Origin: Deltaproteobacteria bacterium UBA3076
Lineage (GTDB): Bacteria; Desulfobacterota; Dissulfuribacteria; Dissulfuribacterales; UBA3076
Direction: 5' to 3'
DNA length: 14,817 bases
Assembly (NCBI GenBank): GCA_002367355.1
Contig: DFBQ01000138.1
Location: 1 to 14,817, forward strand
Part shown: positions 1 through 5,650 of the stretch, piece by piece
How positions within the stretch are numbered: position 1 is the stretch's first letter
How the letters are laid out: every line of letters begins with the position of its first letter
The notes under the pieces: generated by a model
Told to the model about the DNA's origin: nothing
The model's database searches: none
The model's input: the letters and a program-made list of their open reading frames with translations, nothing else
Program-made: the position numbers and the translations under genes

Positions 1-250
1 AGCAGAGGAACACTTGCCATACGCCCTCCCCTGTGTTGACTTCCGACACGATCAACTGCCTCGTCCTTCCCATTATGTACTCACGAGGCTCAATCACTTT
101 AGCTTGCGCTTACGGCCTGTTGTCTTGATCGCCCTGTGCTTGACCTTTGGAATTACTCCCGCCGGCCCAGGGTCCTCTATCCAGTGGCTGGCCTGCCTTG
201 CTGGAGCGGGATTCACACCCGCTGGAATATGCGACCTTGCCCGGCCGCAC
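1..250 (-). ncRNA. Group II intron, 5' ribozyme portion (partial, runs off left edge)
   Basis: Read on the minus strand, the segment begins GTGCG at position 250, matching the GUGYG 5' end of bacterial group II introns. A 6-bp helix follows (248-243 with 236-231), then a perfect 6-bp hairpin with a 7-nt loop (223-218 with 210-205), then an AGAGGACCCUGGGC-like stretch and a 7-bp GCCUCGU/ACGAGGC stem, an arrangement like domain I. The 5' exon would be the sequence to the right of 250. The rest of the ribozyme and any reverse transcriptase would lie left of position 1. The assignment rests on the end motif, stacked helices and remembered resemblance to other introns; no covariance search was run. 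The open frames on the plus strand here (14-253 and others) look like chance translations of the structured RNA. Confidence 0.6.
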
Positions 251-526
251 TGAACGGTTACGTTTTTCTATTGTATATGGTTTGGCAACAACATCACAAA
301 AGCCGTATTTTTTATGGCTCTTTCTTATATTTTGACAAACAACTCCTGGTGAAGGAAGAGTGTAGTGTAAGGTAAGAGATCAGCTTTGGGAAGAAAATAT
401 TTGATCAGGCAGTTTTGAGGCAGTATCTGATGATCTTCAAGTTCCTGGGCGAGCCTTTCTGGCCCATTTTTTTGTCGTTTAGGCCACGACCCGGTGAAAC
501 TCGGAACTCAAAGGGGTCAGGAAATC
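251..526. other. Non-coding stretch between intron and mobile element
   Basis: No credible gene is seen. The stretch holds a weak AT-rich hairpin (301-319, AGCCGTA paired with TATGGCT) and a terminator-like hairpin at 446-473, described separately. Its right end (510-526) is the left half of a sequence into which the 149-bp element was inserted. Confidence 0.5.
446..473 (+). terminator. Possible rho-independent terminator
   Basis: TGGGC (446-450) can pair with GCCCA (462-466) across an 11-nt loop and is followed directly by seven T (467-473). The stem is only 5 bp, and no plus-strand gene is visible upstream for it to end. Confidence 0.35.
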
Positions 527-675
527 GTAACTTCTCAATAAGTCCGGGCAAATCATATTTTGCGAGTATCCACTGGATTCCCGCCTTCGCGGGAATGACA
601 GGCGCTCACACCCAATCGTCATTCCCGCGAAGGCGGGAATCTAGTAACTGCTACCCTGACTTATTGAGAAGTTAC
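527..675 (+). mobile_element. 149-bp MITE with IS66-like ends, copy A
   Basis: The element has perfect 18-bp terminal inverted repeats (GTAACTTCTCAATAAGTC at 527-544 and its complement at 658-675). It is flanked by a perfect 8-bp direct repeat AGGAAATC (519-526 and 676-683), the expected target duplication. Ends starting GTAA together with 8-bp duplications are the known signature of IS66-family elements, so this is probably a non-autonomous derivative mobilised by an IS66-type transposase; no transposase is present. The interior holds a perfect 24-nt inverted repeat (576-599 and 618-641), each arm itself a short hairpin. A second copy of identical length lies inverted at 11966-12114. Confidence 0.85.
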
Positions 676-770
676 AGGAAATCCATCTAAGTCCCCTTTA
701 ATAAAGAGAGAGTTTGAAGTATCTTCATTTGACGTCACCCTGTCGTTAAGGCCAACGGGAGAACCTTGGA

Positions 771-1592
771 ATGCAGAAAAAGCCAACCTATGAAAAACTG
801 GAACAAAGGATCCAGGAGTTAGAGAGAGAGGCAGTCAGGCAGAAGAAGGCCGAGGAGGCGTTACGAAAAAACAAAAAAATGCTTGCCGAGGTCGCTGCCA
901 AGAACGAAGAGCTTGATTCCTTTGTTTATAGGGTCTCCCATGATCTCAAGAGCCCCATCGTCACTATCGATGGTTTTGTTGGCGCCTTGAGAGAAGATTT
1001 CGGGGACGTCCTCCTGGAAGACGGACACAAATACCTCAGGTACATAAGCGATGCCGTCCGAAAAATGGAGCTTTTGATCAACGACCTGCTTGATCTTTCC
1101 CGCATCAAGCGCGTAACCCGAAAAAAGACGGGGTTCTCTTTTGCCAGGCTTGTAAAGGATGTCCTGAAAGCGCTTCAACCTCAAATCAAGGCTCGGGGCA
1201 TTGTGGTTAACATCCAGGAAAATCTCCCGGTCGTTTACGGTGAAAGAAGGCGATTGGGGCGGGTAGTGGATAACTTATTGACAAACGCGATAAAATATAT
1301 TGGAAAAGAGAATCCCTCTCCCCGCATTGATGTGGGAGTCGAAGAACAGGATGGCCAAAAGGTATTCTTTGTCCGCGACAACGGCATTGGCATTGAGAAA
1401 AGGGATTTTGATAAGATCTTCCAGGTCTTCCAGCGGCTCCCATCCGCAAAAAAACAGGCCAGAGAGGGCACGGGCGTCGGCCTGACGATTGTGAAACGGA
1501 TCATCGAACACCATGGAGGCAAAATCTGGCTTATATCAGAGCCTAAGAAAGGTAGCACATTTTACTTCACCCTTAAAGACAAGGAGGCTTGA
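771..1592 (+). CDS. Soluble sensor histidine kinase (HisKA-HATPase_c, phytochrome-like transmitter)
   Basis: This 273-residue kinase would autophosphorylate on a histidine and pass phosphate to response regulators in the cytoplasm. Residues 1-50 are highly charged and probably a coiled coil; there is no membrane segment and no recognisable sensor domain. The H-box SHDLKSP places the phosphorylated His at 57. The ATP-binding domain shows the N-box (DNLLTNAIKY, 167-176), G1 box DNGIGI (203-208), a phenylalanine box IFQVFQRL (216-223) and G2 box GTGVGLTI (233-240). The C-terminal half resembles the Cph1/phytochrome class, which partners with Rcp1-type regulators, and exactly such a regulator follows immediately. 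GGGAG lies about 9 nt before the ATG. The input signal is unknown; it may come through a partner protein bound by the coiled coil. Confidence 0.9.
   Translation: MQKKPTYEKLEQRIQELEREAVRQKKAEEALRKNKKMLAEVAAKNEELDSFVYRVSHDLKSPIVTIDGFVGALREDFGDVLLEDGHKYLRYISDAVRKMELLINDLLDLSRIKRVTRKKTGFSFARLVKDVLKALQPQIKARGIVVNIQENLPVVYGERRRLGRVVDNLLTNAIKYIGKENPSPRIDVGVEEQDGQKVFFVRDNGIGIEKRDFDKIFQVFQRLPSAKKQAREGTGVGLTIVKRIIEHHGGKIWLISEPKKGSTFYFTLKDKEA
1581..1587 (+). promoter_or_regulatory. Ribosome binding site fixing the Rcp1-like regulator start
   Basis: AAGGAGG is 7 nt before ATG 1595 but only 1 nt before the in-frame TTG at 1589, so ATG 1595 is the likely start. The site lies inside the last codons of the upstream kinase gene. 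Confidence 0.75.
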
Positions 1593-1594
1593 AC

Positions 1595-2044
1595 ATGGAT
1601 TATGAACCTTCGAACATCTTGCTTGTAGAAGATGAGGAAGCACATGCTGAGCTGACCAAGCGGGCGATTCGAAAGGCAGGCAATGCAAACCGGATTGATG
1701 TTCTGACTGACGGAGAAGAGGCGCTTGACTATGTTTTCAACCGTGCCAAATACGCTGATAAGGCAAAGTATCCCCTCCCCGGCCTGATCATGCTGGACAT
1801 TAAGCTCCCCGGCATTAACGGGATAGAAGTATTGAAGCAAATCAAGGATCATCCTGTTCTGAAGAAGATCCCTGTGATCATGCTTACCACCTCGGATCGG
1901 GAAGAAGACATTACCCGATCCTATAGCCACTATGCCAATAGTTATCTGACCAAGCCGGTGGGATTCAAGGAATTTGAGGAAAGGATCATGCAAATCGATT
2001 CCTACTGGATGCTACTCAACAAACCGCCTATCCTGGAAGCATGA
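1595..2044 (+). CDS. Single-domain response regulator, Rcp1 type
   Basis: This 149-residue protein is a receiver domain with no output domain, so it probably acts by protein-protein contact or as a phosphate shuttle. The acidic pocket is E12-D13-E14, the phosphoacceptor is D68 in LIMLDIKLPG, the conserved Thr pair is at 98-99 and the Lys is K120 in LTKPV. The YVFNRAKYADKAKYPLPGLIMLD insertion before the phosphorylation site is typical of Rcp1-like partners of phytochrome-class kinases. The gene begins 2 nt after the upstream kinase stop codon, which argues for co-translation and a cognate pair. A TTG two codons upstream (1589) is possible but too close to the ribosome binding site. Confidence 0.9.
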   Translation: MDYEPSNILLVEDEEAHAELTKRAIRKAGNANRIDVLTDGEEALDYVFNRAKYADKAKYPLPGLIMLDIKLPGINGIEVLKQIKDHPVLKKIPVIMLTTSDREEDITRSYSHYANSYLTKPVGFKEFEERIMQIDSYWMLLNKPPILEA

Positions 2045-2088
2045 GTATTTTTAGAGCGTGAAATGCCGGGTTCCAGAGGGGTTAGAAA

Positions 2089-3534
2089 ATGAAGTCATTA
2101 AACGTTGTGATCATTGAGGACGAAGAAGCCCACTTTCAGCTCATGAAACGGGCTATTCATAAGGAATTCCCGCTTGCTTCGGTCGATTACTTTGAGGAAG
2201 GCTATGTTTGCCTTCAACGGCTCGATGAGATCAGCCCGGATCTCATCATCACCGATTACATCATGCCCGGCATGAATGGTATCGAGTTCCTGGAAGCTTT
2301 AAATCGAGAGAATAAGGACATCCCCGTCATCATGATCACCGGCCAGGGGAATGAGAATATTGCTATCCAGGCCATGAAACTGGGGGCCTGGGATTATCTG
2401 GTTAAGACCCCTGATTTTTTCACCTTGCTCCCAAGTGTCATTGAGAAGGTGGTTCGCGAACGAAAACTTAAAGATACGCTGGGCGAAACTGAAAGACGAT
2501 TTCGGGATCTGGCTGAAAGTACATCCGACTGGATATGGGAAATGGACGCGGAAGGCAAATATGTTTATTCCAACCCTGTGGTCGAAAGTATACTTGGTTA
2601 CCGCCCTGATGAGGTGCTTGGCAAGTACTTTTATGATTTTTTCTCTGAGAAAGAAATGGAGACCTCAGCACACACTTCCTTACAGGCCATGGCGGAGGGG
2701 AAACCGATTTTAGGCTTTGACAATTGTTATATTCACAAGGAAGGATATGTAGTTGTCTTAGAAGCCAAGGGCGTTCCGTTTTTTGACAAAGCAGGGAACT
2801 TGCTTGGCTGCCGGGGTATAAACCGGGATGTTACTGCACGCAAACGGGCCGAGGAACGTATTCATAGCCTCTCCCGACAACTGATGAAGGCACAGGAAAC
2901 CGAGCGGCGAAGACTCTCTCGTGAGCTGCACGATCTGGTGGGGCAAGACCTTTCTGCCTTAAAAATCGGCATTGACACACTTTTTGATGATCAGCCGGAA
3001 GCCCTTCCTGCCATGAGACAAAGGGTGGCCAAACTCTCCAAGATTGCCTATGGAGCCGTAATGGCTGTCAGAGATCTGGCCTATGCCTTACGTCCTATTG
3101 GCCTGGATCAGTTCGGGCTAGCCCAGACTGCGCTCCGGCAATGTGAAGACTTCTCCGCCAAGACAGGGGTCAAAGTCGACTTCTTTGCCGCCGGCATGGA
3201 GGATTTAAGACTCGATTCTGATATTGAGATTGCCCTGTACCGCCTGATTCAAGAAGGGCTCAACAATGTTAAGAAACATGCTGATGCCACCGATGTGACT
3301 ATCCGGTTGGTTGCCTCTTTTCCTAACATTATTCTCCGCATCGAAGATAATGGCAAAGGTTTTGATACTGAGAACCGGTTGGCTTCAGCAATCAATGAGA
3401 AACGTATGGGACTTCGAAGCATGGAAGAAAGGGTGGCCCTTCTTGGCGGAAAAATGAGGATCGAATCCAGTCCAATGCAGGGCACAAAAATTTTTATTGA
3501 GGCTCCTTGCAAGGGAAACAATATTGGCCAATAA
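2089..3534 (+). CDS. Hybrid sensor kinase: REC-PAS-HisKA_3-HATPase_c
   Basis: Domains in order over 481 residues: an N-terminal receiver (about 5-125) with acidic pair E10-D11, phosphoacceptor D56 in LIITDYIMPG and Lys K106; a PAS domain (about 134-255, ending RDVTARKRAEE); a HisKA_3 dimerisation domain with the H-box SRELHDLVGQ, phosphorylated His 281; and a NarX/DesK-type ATPase with N392-N393, the DNGKGF box (420-425) and MGLRSMEER (440-448). No membrane segment is seen, so it is cytoplasmic. HisKA_3 kinases normally phosphorylate LuxR/NarL-type regulators, and the next gene, which overlaps this one, encodes one. The receiver at the amino end means the kinase can itself be controlled by phosphate from another kinase, plausibly the one encoded at 771-1592. 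The 44-nt gap upstream carries AGAGGGG before the ATG. Confidence 0.92.
   Translation: MKSLNVVIIEDEEAHFQLMKRAIHKEFPLASVDYFEEGYVCLQRLDEISPDLIITDYIMPGMNGIEFLEALNRENKDIPVIMITGQGNENIAIQAMKLGAWDYLVKTPDFFTLLPSVIEKVVRERKLKDTLGETERRFRDLAESTSDWIWEMDAEGKYVYSNPVVESILGYRPDEVLGKYFYDFFSEKEMETSAHTSLQAMAEGKPILGFDNCYIHKEGYVVVLEAKGVPFFDKAGNLLGCRGINRDVTARKRAEERIHSLSRQLMKAQETERRRLSRELHDLVGQDLSALKIGIDTLFDDQPEALPAMRQRVAKLSKIAYGAVMAVRDLAYALRPIGLDQFGLAQTALRQCEDFSAKTGVKVDFFAAGMEDLRLDSDIEIALYRLIQEGLNNVKKHADATDVTIRLVASFPNIILRIEDNGKGFDTENRLASAINEKRMGLRSMEERVALLGGKMRIESSPMQGTKIFIEAPCKGNNIGQ
3511..3515 (+). promoter_or_regulatory. Ribosome binding site fixing the NarL-type regulator start
   Basis: AAGGG is 8 nt before TTG 3524. 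It would lie inside the coding region if the upstream in-frame TTG at 3497 were used, so TTG 3524 is preferred. Confidence 0.55.
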
Positions 3535-4201
3535 GAAAAAAATCTTGATTATTGACGACCATCCCCTTTTCAGGGAAGGCCTCAAATCCCTTATAGCGCG
3601 TAACCCCGGATTCGAAGTAGTCGGGGAGGCCGGAAACGGGCGAAAAGGGCTGCGGATGGCCAAGGAACTCGCGCCGGACCTGGTGGTGATGGACATATCC
3701 CTGCCGGATAAAAGCGGCATTGACCTCACCCGCGACATACGAAGCCATCTCTCAGAAACTCGTGTCATAATTGTTAGTATGCACTCCAAAATCGATCATA
3801 TCAGTGAGGCATTTCGGGCAGGGGCAACGGGGTATGTGGTGAAGGAATCGGCTACTGAGAGGCTTATACAGGGGCTTGAGGCCGTATCAAGAGGCGAGTA
3901 TTACCTGGACAGCTCTCTCTCCAATAAGGTCGTGAAAAAGCTTATGGAATTTCCCGAAAAGGAGGCAAAGATTACGGATACAAGGTATGAGGCCCTGACC
4001 CCCCGCGAGCAACAAGTTACGCGTTTGCTGGCCAAGGGGATTTCCATCAAAGAAATTGCGGAAAGGCTTTTCATCAGCCCCAAAACCGTTGAGAACCATC
4101 GGACCAACATTATGAGCAAGCTCGAACTTCACAGCGCCATAGAGTTGATTCGTTATGCAGCCAGGCTCGGCCTGATTGATGTGGATCTCTGGAAGGGTTG
4201 A
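3524..4201 (+). CDS. NarL/FixJ-family response regulator (REC-LuxR HTH)
   Basis: This 225-residue regulator has a receiver domain (D11-D12 acidic pair, phosphoacceptor D57 in LVVMDISLPD, Lys K107) and a C-terminal LuxR-type helix-turn-helix (about 155-215, LTPREQQVTRLLAKGIS then IAERLFISPKTVENHR). On phosphorylation it would dimerise and bind promoters. The TTG start overlaps the upstream hybrid kinase by 11 nt, which strongly suggests it is that kinase's cognate partner. An earlier TTG at 3497 would add nine residues but has no suitable ribosome binding site. Its target genes are unknown; the small genes immediately downstream are candidates by position only. Confidence 0.92.
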   Translation: MANKKKILIIDDHPLFREGLKSLIARNPGFEVVGEAGNGRKGLRMAKELAPDLVVMDISLPDKSGIDLTRDIRSHLSETRVIIVSMHSKIDHISEAFRAGATGYVVKESATERLIQGLEAVSRGEYYLDSSLSNKVVKKLMEFPEKEAKITDTRYEALTPREQQVTRLLAKGISIKEIAERLFISPKTVENHRTNIMSKLELHSAIELIRYAARLGLIDVDLWKG

Positions 4202-4219
4202 TACGGGATAAATTCCCAT

Positions 4220-4256
4220 CTCATAGGTATTCCCCCTATAGAAATGAGTTCTTTCT
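4220..4256 (+). terminator. Weak terminator-like hairpin after the signalling operon
   Basis: CTCAT (4220-4224) can pair with ATGAG (4244-4248), with an alternative inner pairing ATAGG/CCTAT, followed by a T-rich but interrupted run (TTCTTTCTC). It is in the right place to end the operon but lacks a clean T tract. Confidence 0.3.
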
Positions 4257-4290
4257 CCTATGGCTAATTAAATTAAATAGCAATAGAAGT

Positions 4291-4296
4291 TATAAT
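4291..4296 (+). promoter_or_regulatory. Possible sigma-70 -10 element for the small-gene patch
   Basis: A perfect TATAAT stands in AT-rich sequence. The hexamer 17 nt upstream (TTAAAT, 4268-4273) is a poor -35. It lies about 150 nt before the next gene, leaving a leader that contains a short GC hairpin (TCCGC-GGG-GCGGA near 4349-4361). No known riboswitch was recognised in the leader. Confidence 0.35.
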
Positions 4297-4442
4297 ACAG
4301 TGTTACAAGGTTGACTAAGTACTCAGCTTTAGGGAATTATGATTGCGTCCGCGGGGCGGAGGTGTCGTGAAAGAGGCAACATTTTTACAATTACCCGGGC
4401 GACCGATAATCCTTGCTTGAGGCTTTTTCATGGGGAGAAGGC

Positions 4443-4730
4443 ATGAAGAGGAGGAGGAACGACGTGGAAAAGGTAGTGATTGTCTCTAAACAGAAGGATT
4501 GTGATCAAGGCTTGATAGCATTTATCAATACGCTTTTCCCTGAATGCGAGATCAGTATAGTTTTCTCTGATATGGAAGGTACTGATGCGTATCCAGACGA
4601 ATCCTTGTCAGAATTAGCTCTGACTGATGCAAAAGGAGGGACCATGTCAGACATTTTGATCATGCATGACCAGCCAAATATGCATGAGCTACTTTCCCGG
4701 AAACTGGCAGGTGCGGTAAAACCGTTATGA
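4443..4730 (+). CDS. Small hypothetical protein, possible receiver-domain remnant
   Basis: No family was recognised with certainty. The N-terminal part (KVVIVSKQKDCDQGLIAFIN) has the beta-alpha pattern of a receiver domain without its acidic residues. The last 28 residues begin MSDILIMHDQPNMHELLSRK, which reads like the start of a receiver (typical ILIVDDEPN.RELL) with the acidic pocket changed to H-D-Q, and then stops. That segment has its own strong ribosome binding site (AAGGAGGG, 4633-4640) before ATG 4644, so it may once have been a separate gene. The start is uncertain: ATG 4443 has GGGGAG 5 nt upstream, while GTG 4464 has AGGAGG (4452-4457) at an ideal 6 nt. A run of ten G follows the stop. 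It could be a functional small protein or a decayed regulator. Confidence 0.5.
   Translation: MKRRRNDVEKVVIVSKQKDCDQGLIAFINTLFPECEISIVFSDMEGTDAYPDESLSELALTDAKGGTMSDILIMHDQPNMHELLSRKLAGAVKPL
4633..4640 (+). promoter_or_regulatory. Internal strong ribosome binding site
   Basis: AAGGAGGG stands just before in-frame ATG 4644, inside the gene at 4443-4730. It supports independent translation of the 28-residue receiver-like tail, now or in an ancestor. Confidence 0.45.
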
Positions 4731-4732
4731 GT

Positions 4733-4742
4733 GGGGGGGGGG
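4733..4742 (+). repeat. Ten-G homopolymer
   Basis: An uninterrupted run of ten G begins 3 nt after a stop codon and about 64 nt before the next gene. Tracts of this kind slip during replication and also cause assembly errors. Confidence 0.9.
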
Positions 4743-4805
4743 TAATGCAGGATCGGCCAAGGGATAGCTAAAATCAGAATAGTTTACCGGAAAGGAGACC
4801 GCATC

Positions 4806-5111
4806 ATGGCAAATAATTTTCAGATCTTTGTTCACAGAGACGGTGGAAGCCTGCATCTGAAATTAGTTGACGATTTCGATAGGAACTCAGTACACAAATT
4901 ACTGTGTGCCCTAAAGAGGAATTGTCATGGCATCTCAAGGGTTTATATACATACTAGGTGTTTAAAAAAAATATTTCCTTTTGAACGGAATGTACTCCAT
5001 AAAAAGCTCAATATTATGAAGAGCAAATCCATATCAGTTGTATTTACAGGAGAAAATGCTTCCAATTTAGCCCCGGAGGAAAACTACTTATTTCAATCTA
5101 TTTGGGCCTGA
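4806..5111 (+). CDS. Small STAS-like hypothetical protein
   Basis: This 101-residue protein has no signal peptide or membrane segment. Its predicted order of a strand (FQIFVHRDG), strand plus helix (LHLKLVDDFDRNSVHKLLCALKR), strand (RVYIHTRCLKKI), helix and strand (ISVVFTG) resembles the STAS fold of anti-sigma-factor antagonists. This is a fold-level inference only. The serine within DFDRNSVHKLL sits roughly where some STAS proteins vary, and no phosphorylation site can be assigned. AAAGGAG (4791-4797) stands 8 nt before the ATG, a good start. The gene is noticeably richer in A and T than the signalling genes upstream. It lies between the receiver-like fragment and the PEP-CTERM gene, and may be transcribed with both. 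Confidence 0.7.
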   Translation: MANNFQIFVHRDGGSLHLKLVDDFDRNSVHKLLCALKRNCHGISRVYIHTRCLKKIFPFERNVLHKKLNIMKSKSISVVFTGENASNLAPEENYLFQSIWA

Positions 5112-5162
5112 TTTCCCTGACACTTACCTGCTATCCGATTGAACTTAACTTAAGGGGAAAAA

Positions 5163-5345
5163 ATGAAAAAATACATTGTAATTATAGTATGTCTGATTGG
5201 TTTGCTTTTTAGTTTACAATCACAAGCAATTCTAACAGCACTAGTCCCCGAACCAGCCACCATGCTTCTTCTCGGTTCAGGGTTAGTTGGTCTTGCAGGG
5301 TTTAGCAGGAAGAAAATTTCAAGAAACAATTCAAATTGCGGTTAA
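5163..5345 (+). CDS. Minimal PEP-CTERM sorting-signal protein
   Basis: At 60 residues this is almost entirely targeting sequence. Residues 1-22 form a Sec signal peptide (KKY, hydrophobic IVIIVCLIGLLFSL, then SQA before the likely cleavage site). The PEP-CTERM module follows within about six residues: VPEPATMLLLGSGLVGLAGF (28-47), then a basic RKK cluster (49-51). PEP-CTERM proteins are processed by an exosortase of the EpsH/XrtA class at the inner membrane and are linked to exopolysaccharide or biofilm production. After both cuts, very little mature peptide would remain. The 10-residue tail beyond the basic cluster is longer than usual. AAGGGG (5152-5157) stands 5 nt before the ATG. It could be a deletion product of a larger surface protein. 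Alternatively it may be a genuine small exosortase substrate. Confidence 0.85.
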   Translation: MKKYIVIIVCLIGLLFSLQSQAILTALVPEPATMLLLGSGLVGLAGFSRKKISRNNSNCG

Positions 5346-5440
5346 AGACATCAAAACATCAAATTAGCGCCCTTCAGGCGAGCTGTTGAGCTTATCAGCT
5401 AAGAGCTACGAACCATTATTGCAGACCGAACTATTACTAT
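5346..5440. other. Intergenic region between convergent small genes
   Basis: The sequence contains several short AGCT-type inverted repeats and a CGCC/GGCG stem near 5372-5384. None has the T tract of a clear terminator. No further gene is seen. Confidence 0.4.
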
Positions 5441-5617
5441 TTAAACAAATTTTCTGAAAAGAAAATCGCATTCCTTTGGGGAAAGATCAAACCGTAGTTC
5501 TGCCTCGTGTATGATTTCCTTACGGCTTTTTTCAGGATACTCCTTGGTGATCTCGGATATCCACTTTACAGCATTTCGGATGCTCTCACCTTCGGGTAAC
5601 AACTGATCTGTGCTCAT
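5441..5617 (-). CDS. 58-aa conserved-looking small protein downstream of lolC/E
   Basis: The reading frame starts MSTDQLLPEGESIRNAVKWI and ends LSPKECDFLFRKFV, with no signal peptide or membrane segment and a largely helical, charged composition. AGGAGG (5631-5626) is 8 nt before the ATG, an ideal spacing, and the gene begins 33 nt after the lolC/E stop codon in the same direction, so it is probably the last gene of the lysS operon. The function is unknown. The sequence reads as genuine protein (balanced composition, no low-complexity) rather than chance, and I have the impression of similar short proteins in related bacteria but cannot verify it. It sits where lolD, the ATPase of the Lol transporter, is often found. 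Confidence 0.75.
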   Translation of the reverse strand: MSTDQLLPEGESIRNAVKWISEITKEYPEKSRKEIIHEAELRFDLSPKECDFLFRKFV

Positions 5618-5650
5618 TCTTGATTCCTCCTGATATATGTTCTAACCCAA

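Noticed and set aside
14..375. Overlapping plus-strand reading frames of 62-79 codons
   Set aside because: They lie across the structured group II intron candidate, have no ribosome binding sites and overlap one another in several frames, so they look like chance translations.
415..690. 91-codon plus-strand reading frame
   Set aside because: It runs straight through the 149-bp mobile element; the WIPAFAGMTGAHTQSSFPRRRES-like translation is what such hairpin repeats give in this frame.
4320..4412. Possible riboswitch such as cyclic-di-GMP (GEMM) in the leader of the small-gene patch
   Set aside because: Only a short GC hairpin is visible; the conserved core of GEMM or other known riboswitches could not be matched.
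5109..5135. Possible sigma-54 promoter (TGACAC then TGCTA) before the PEP-CTERM gene
   Set aside because: The distance between the -24 GA and -12 GC is one base too short and the -24 element lacks GG, so it does not meet the sigma-54 consensus.
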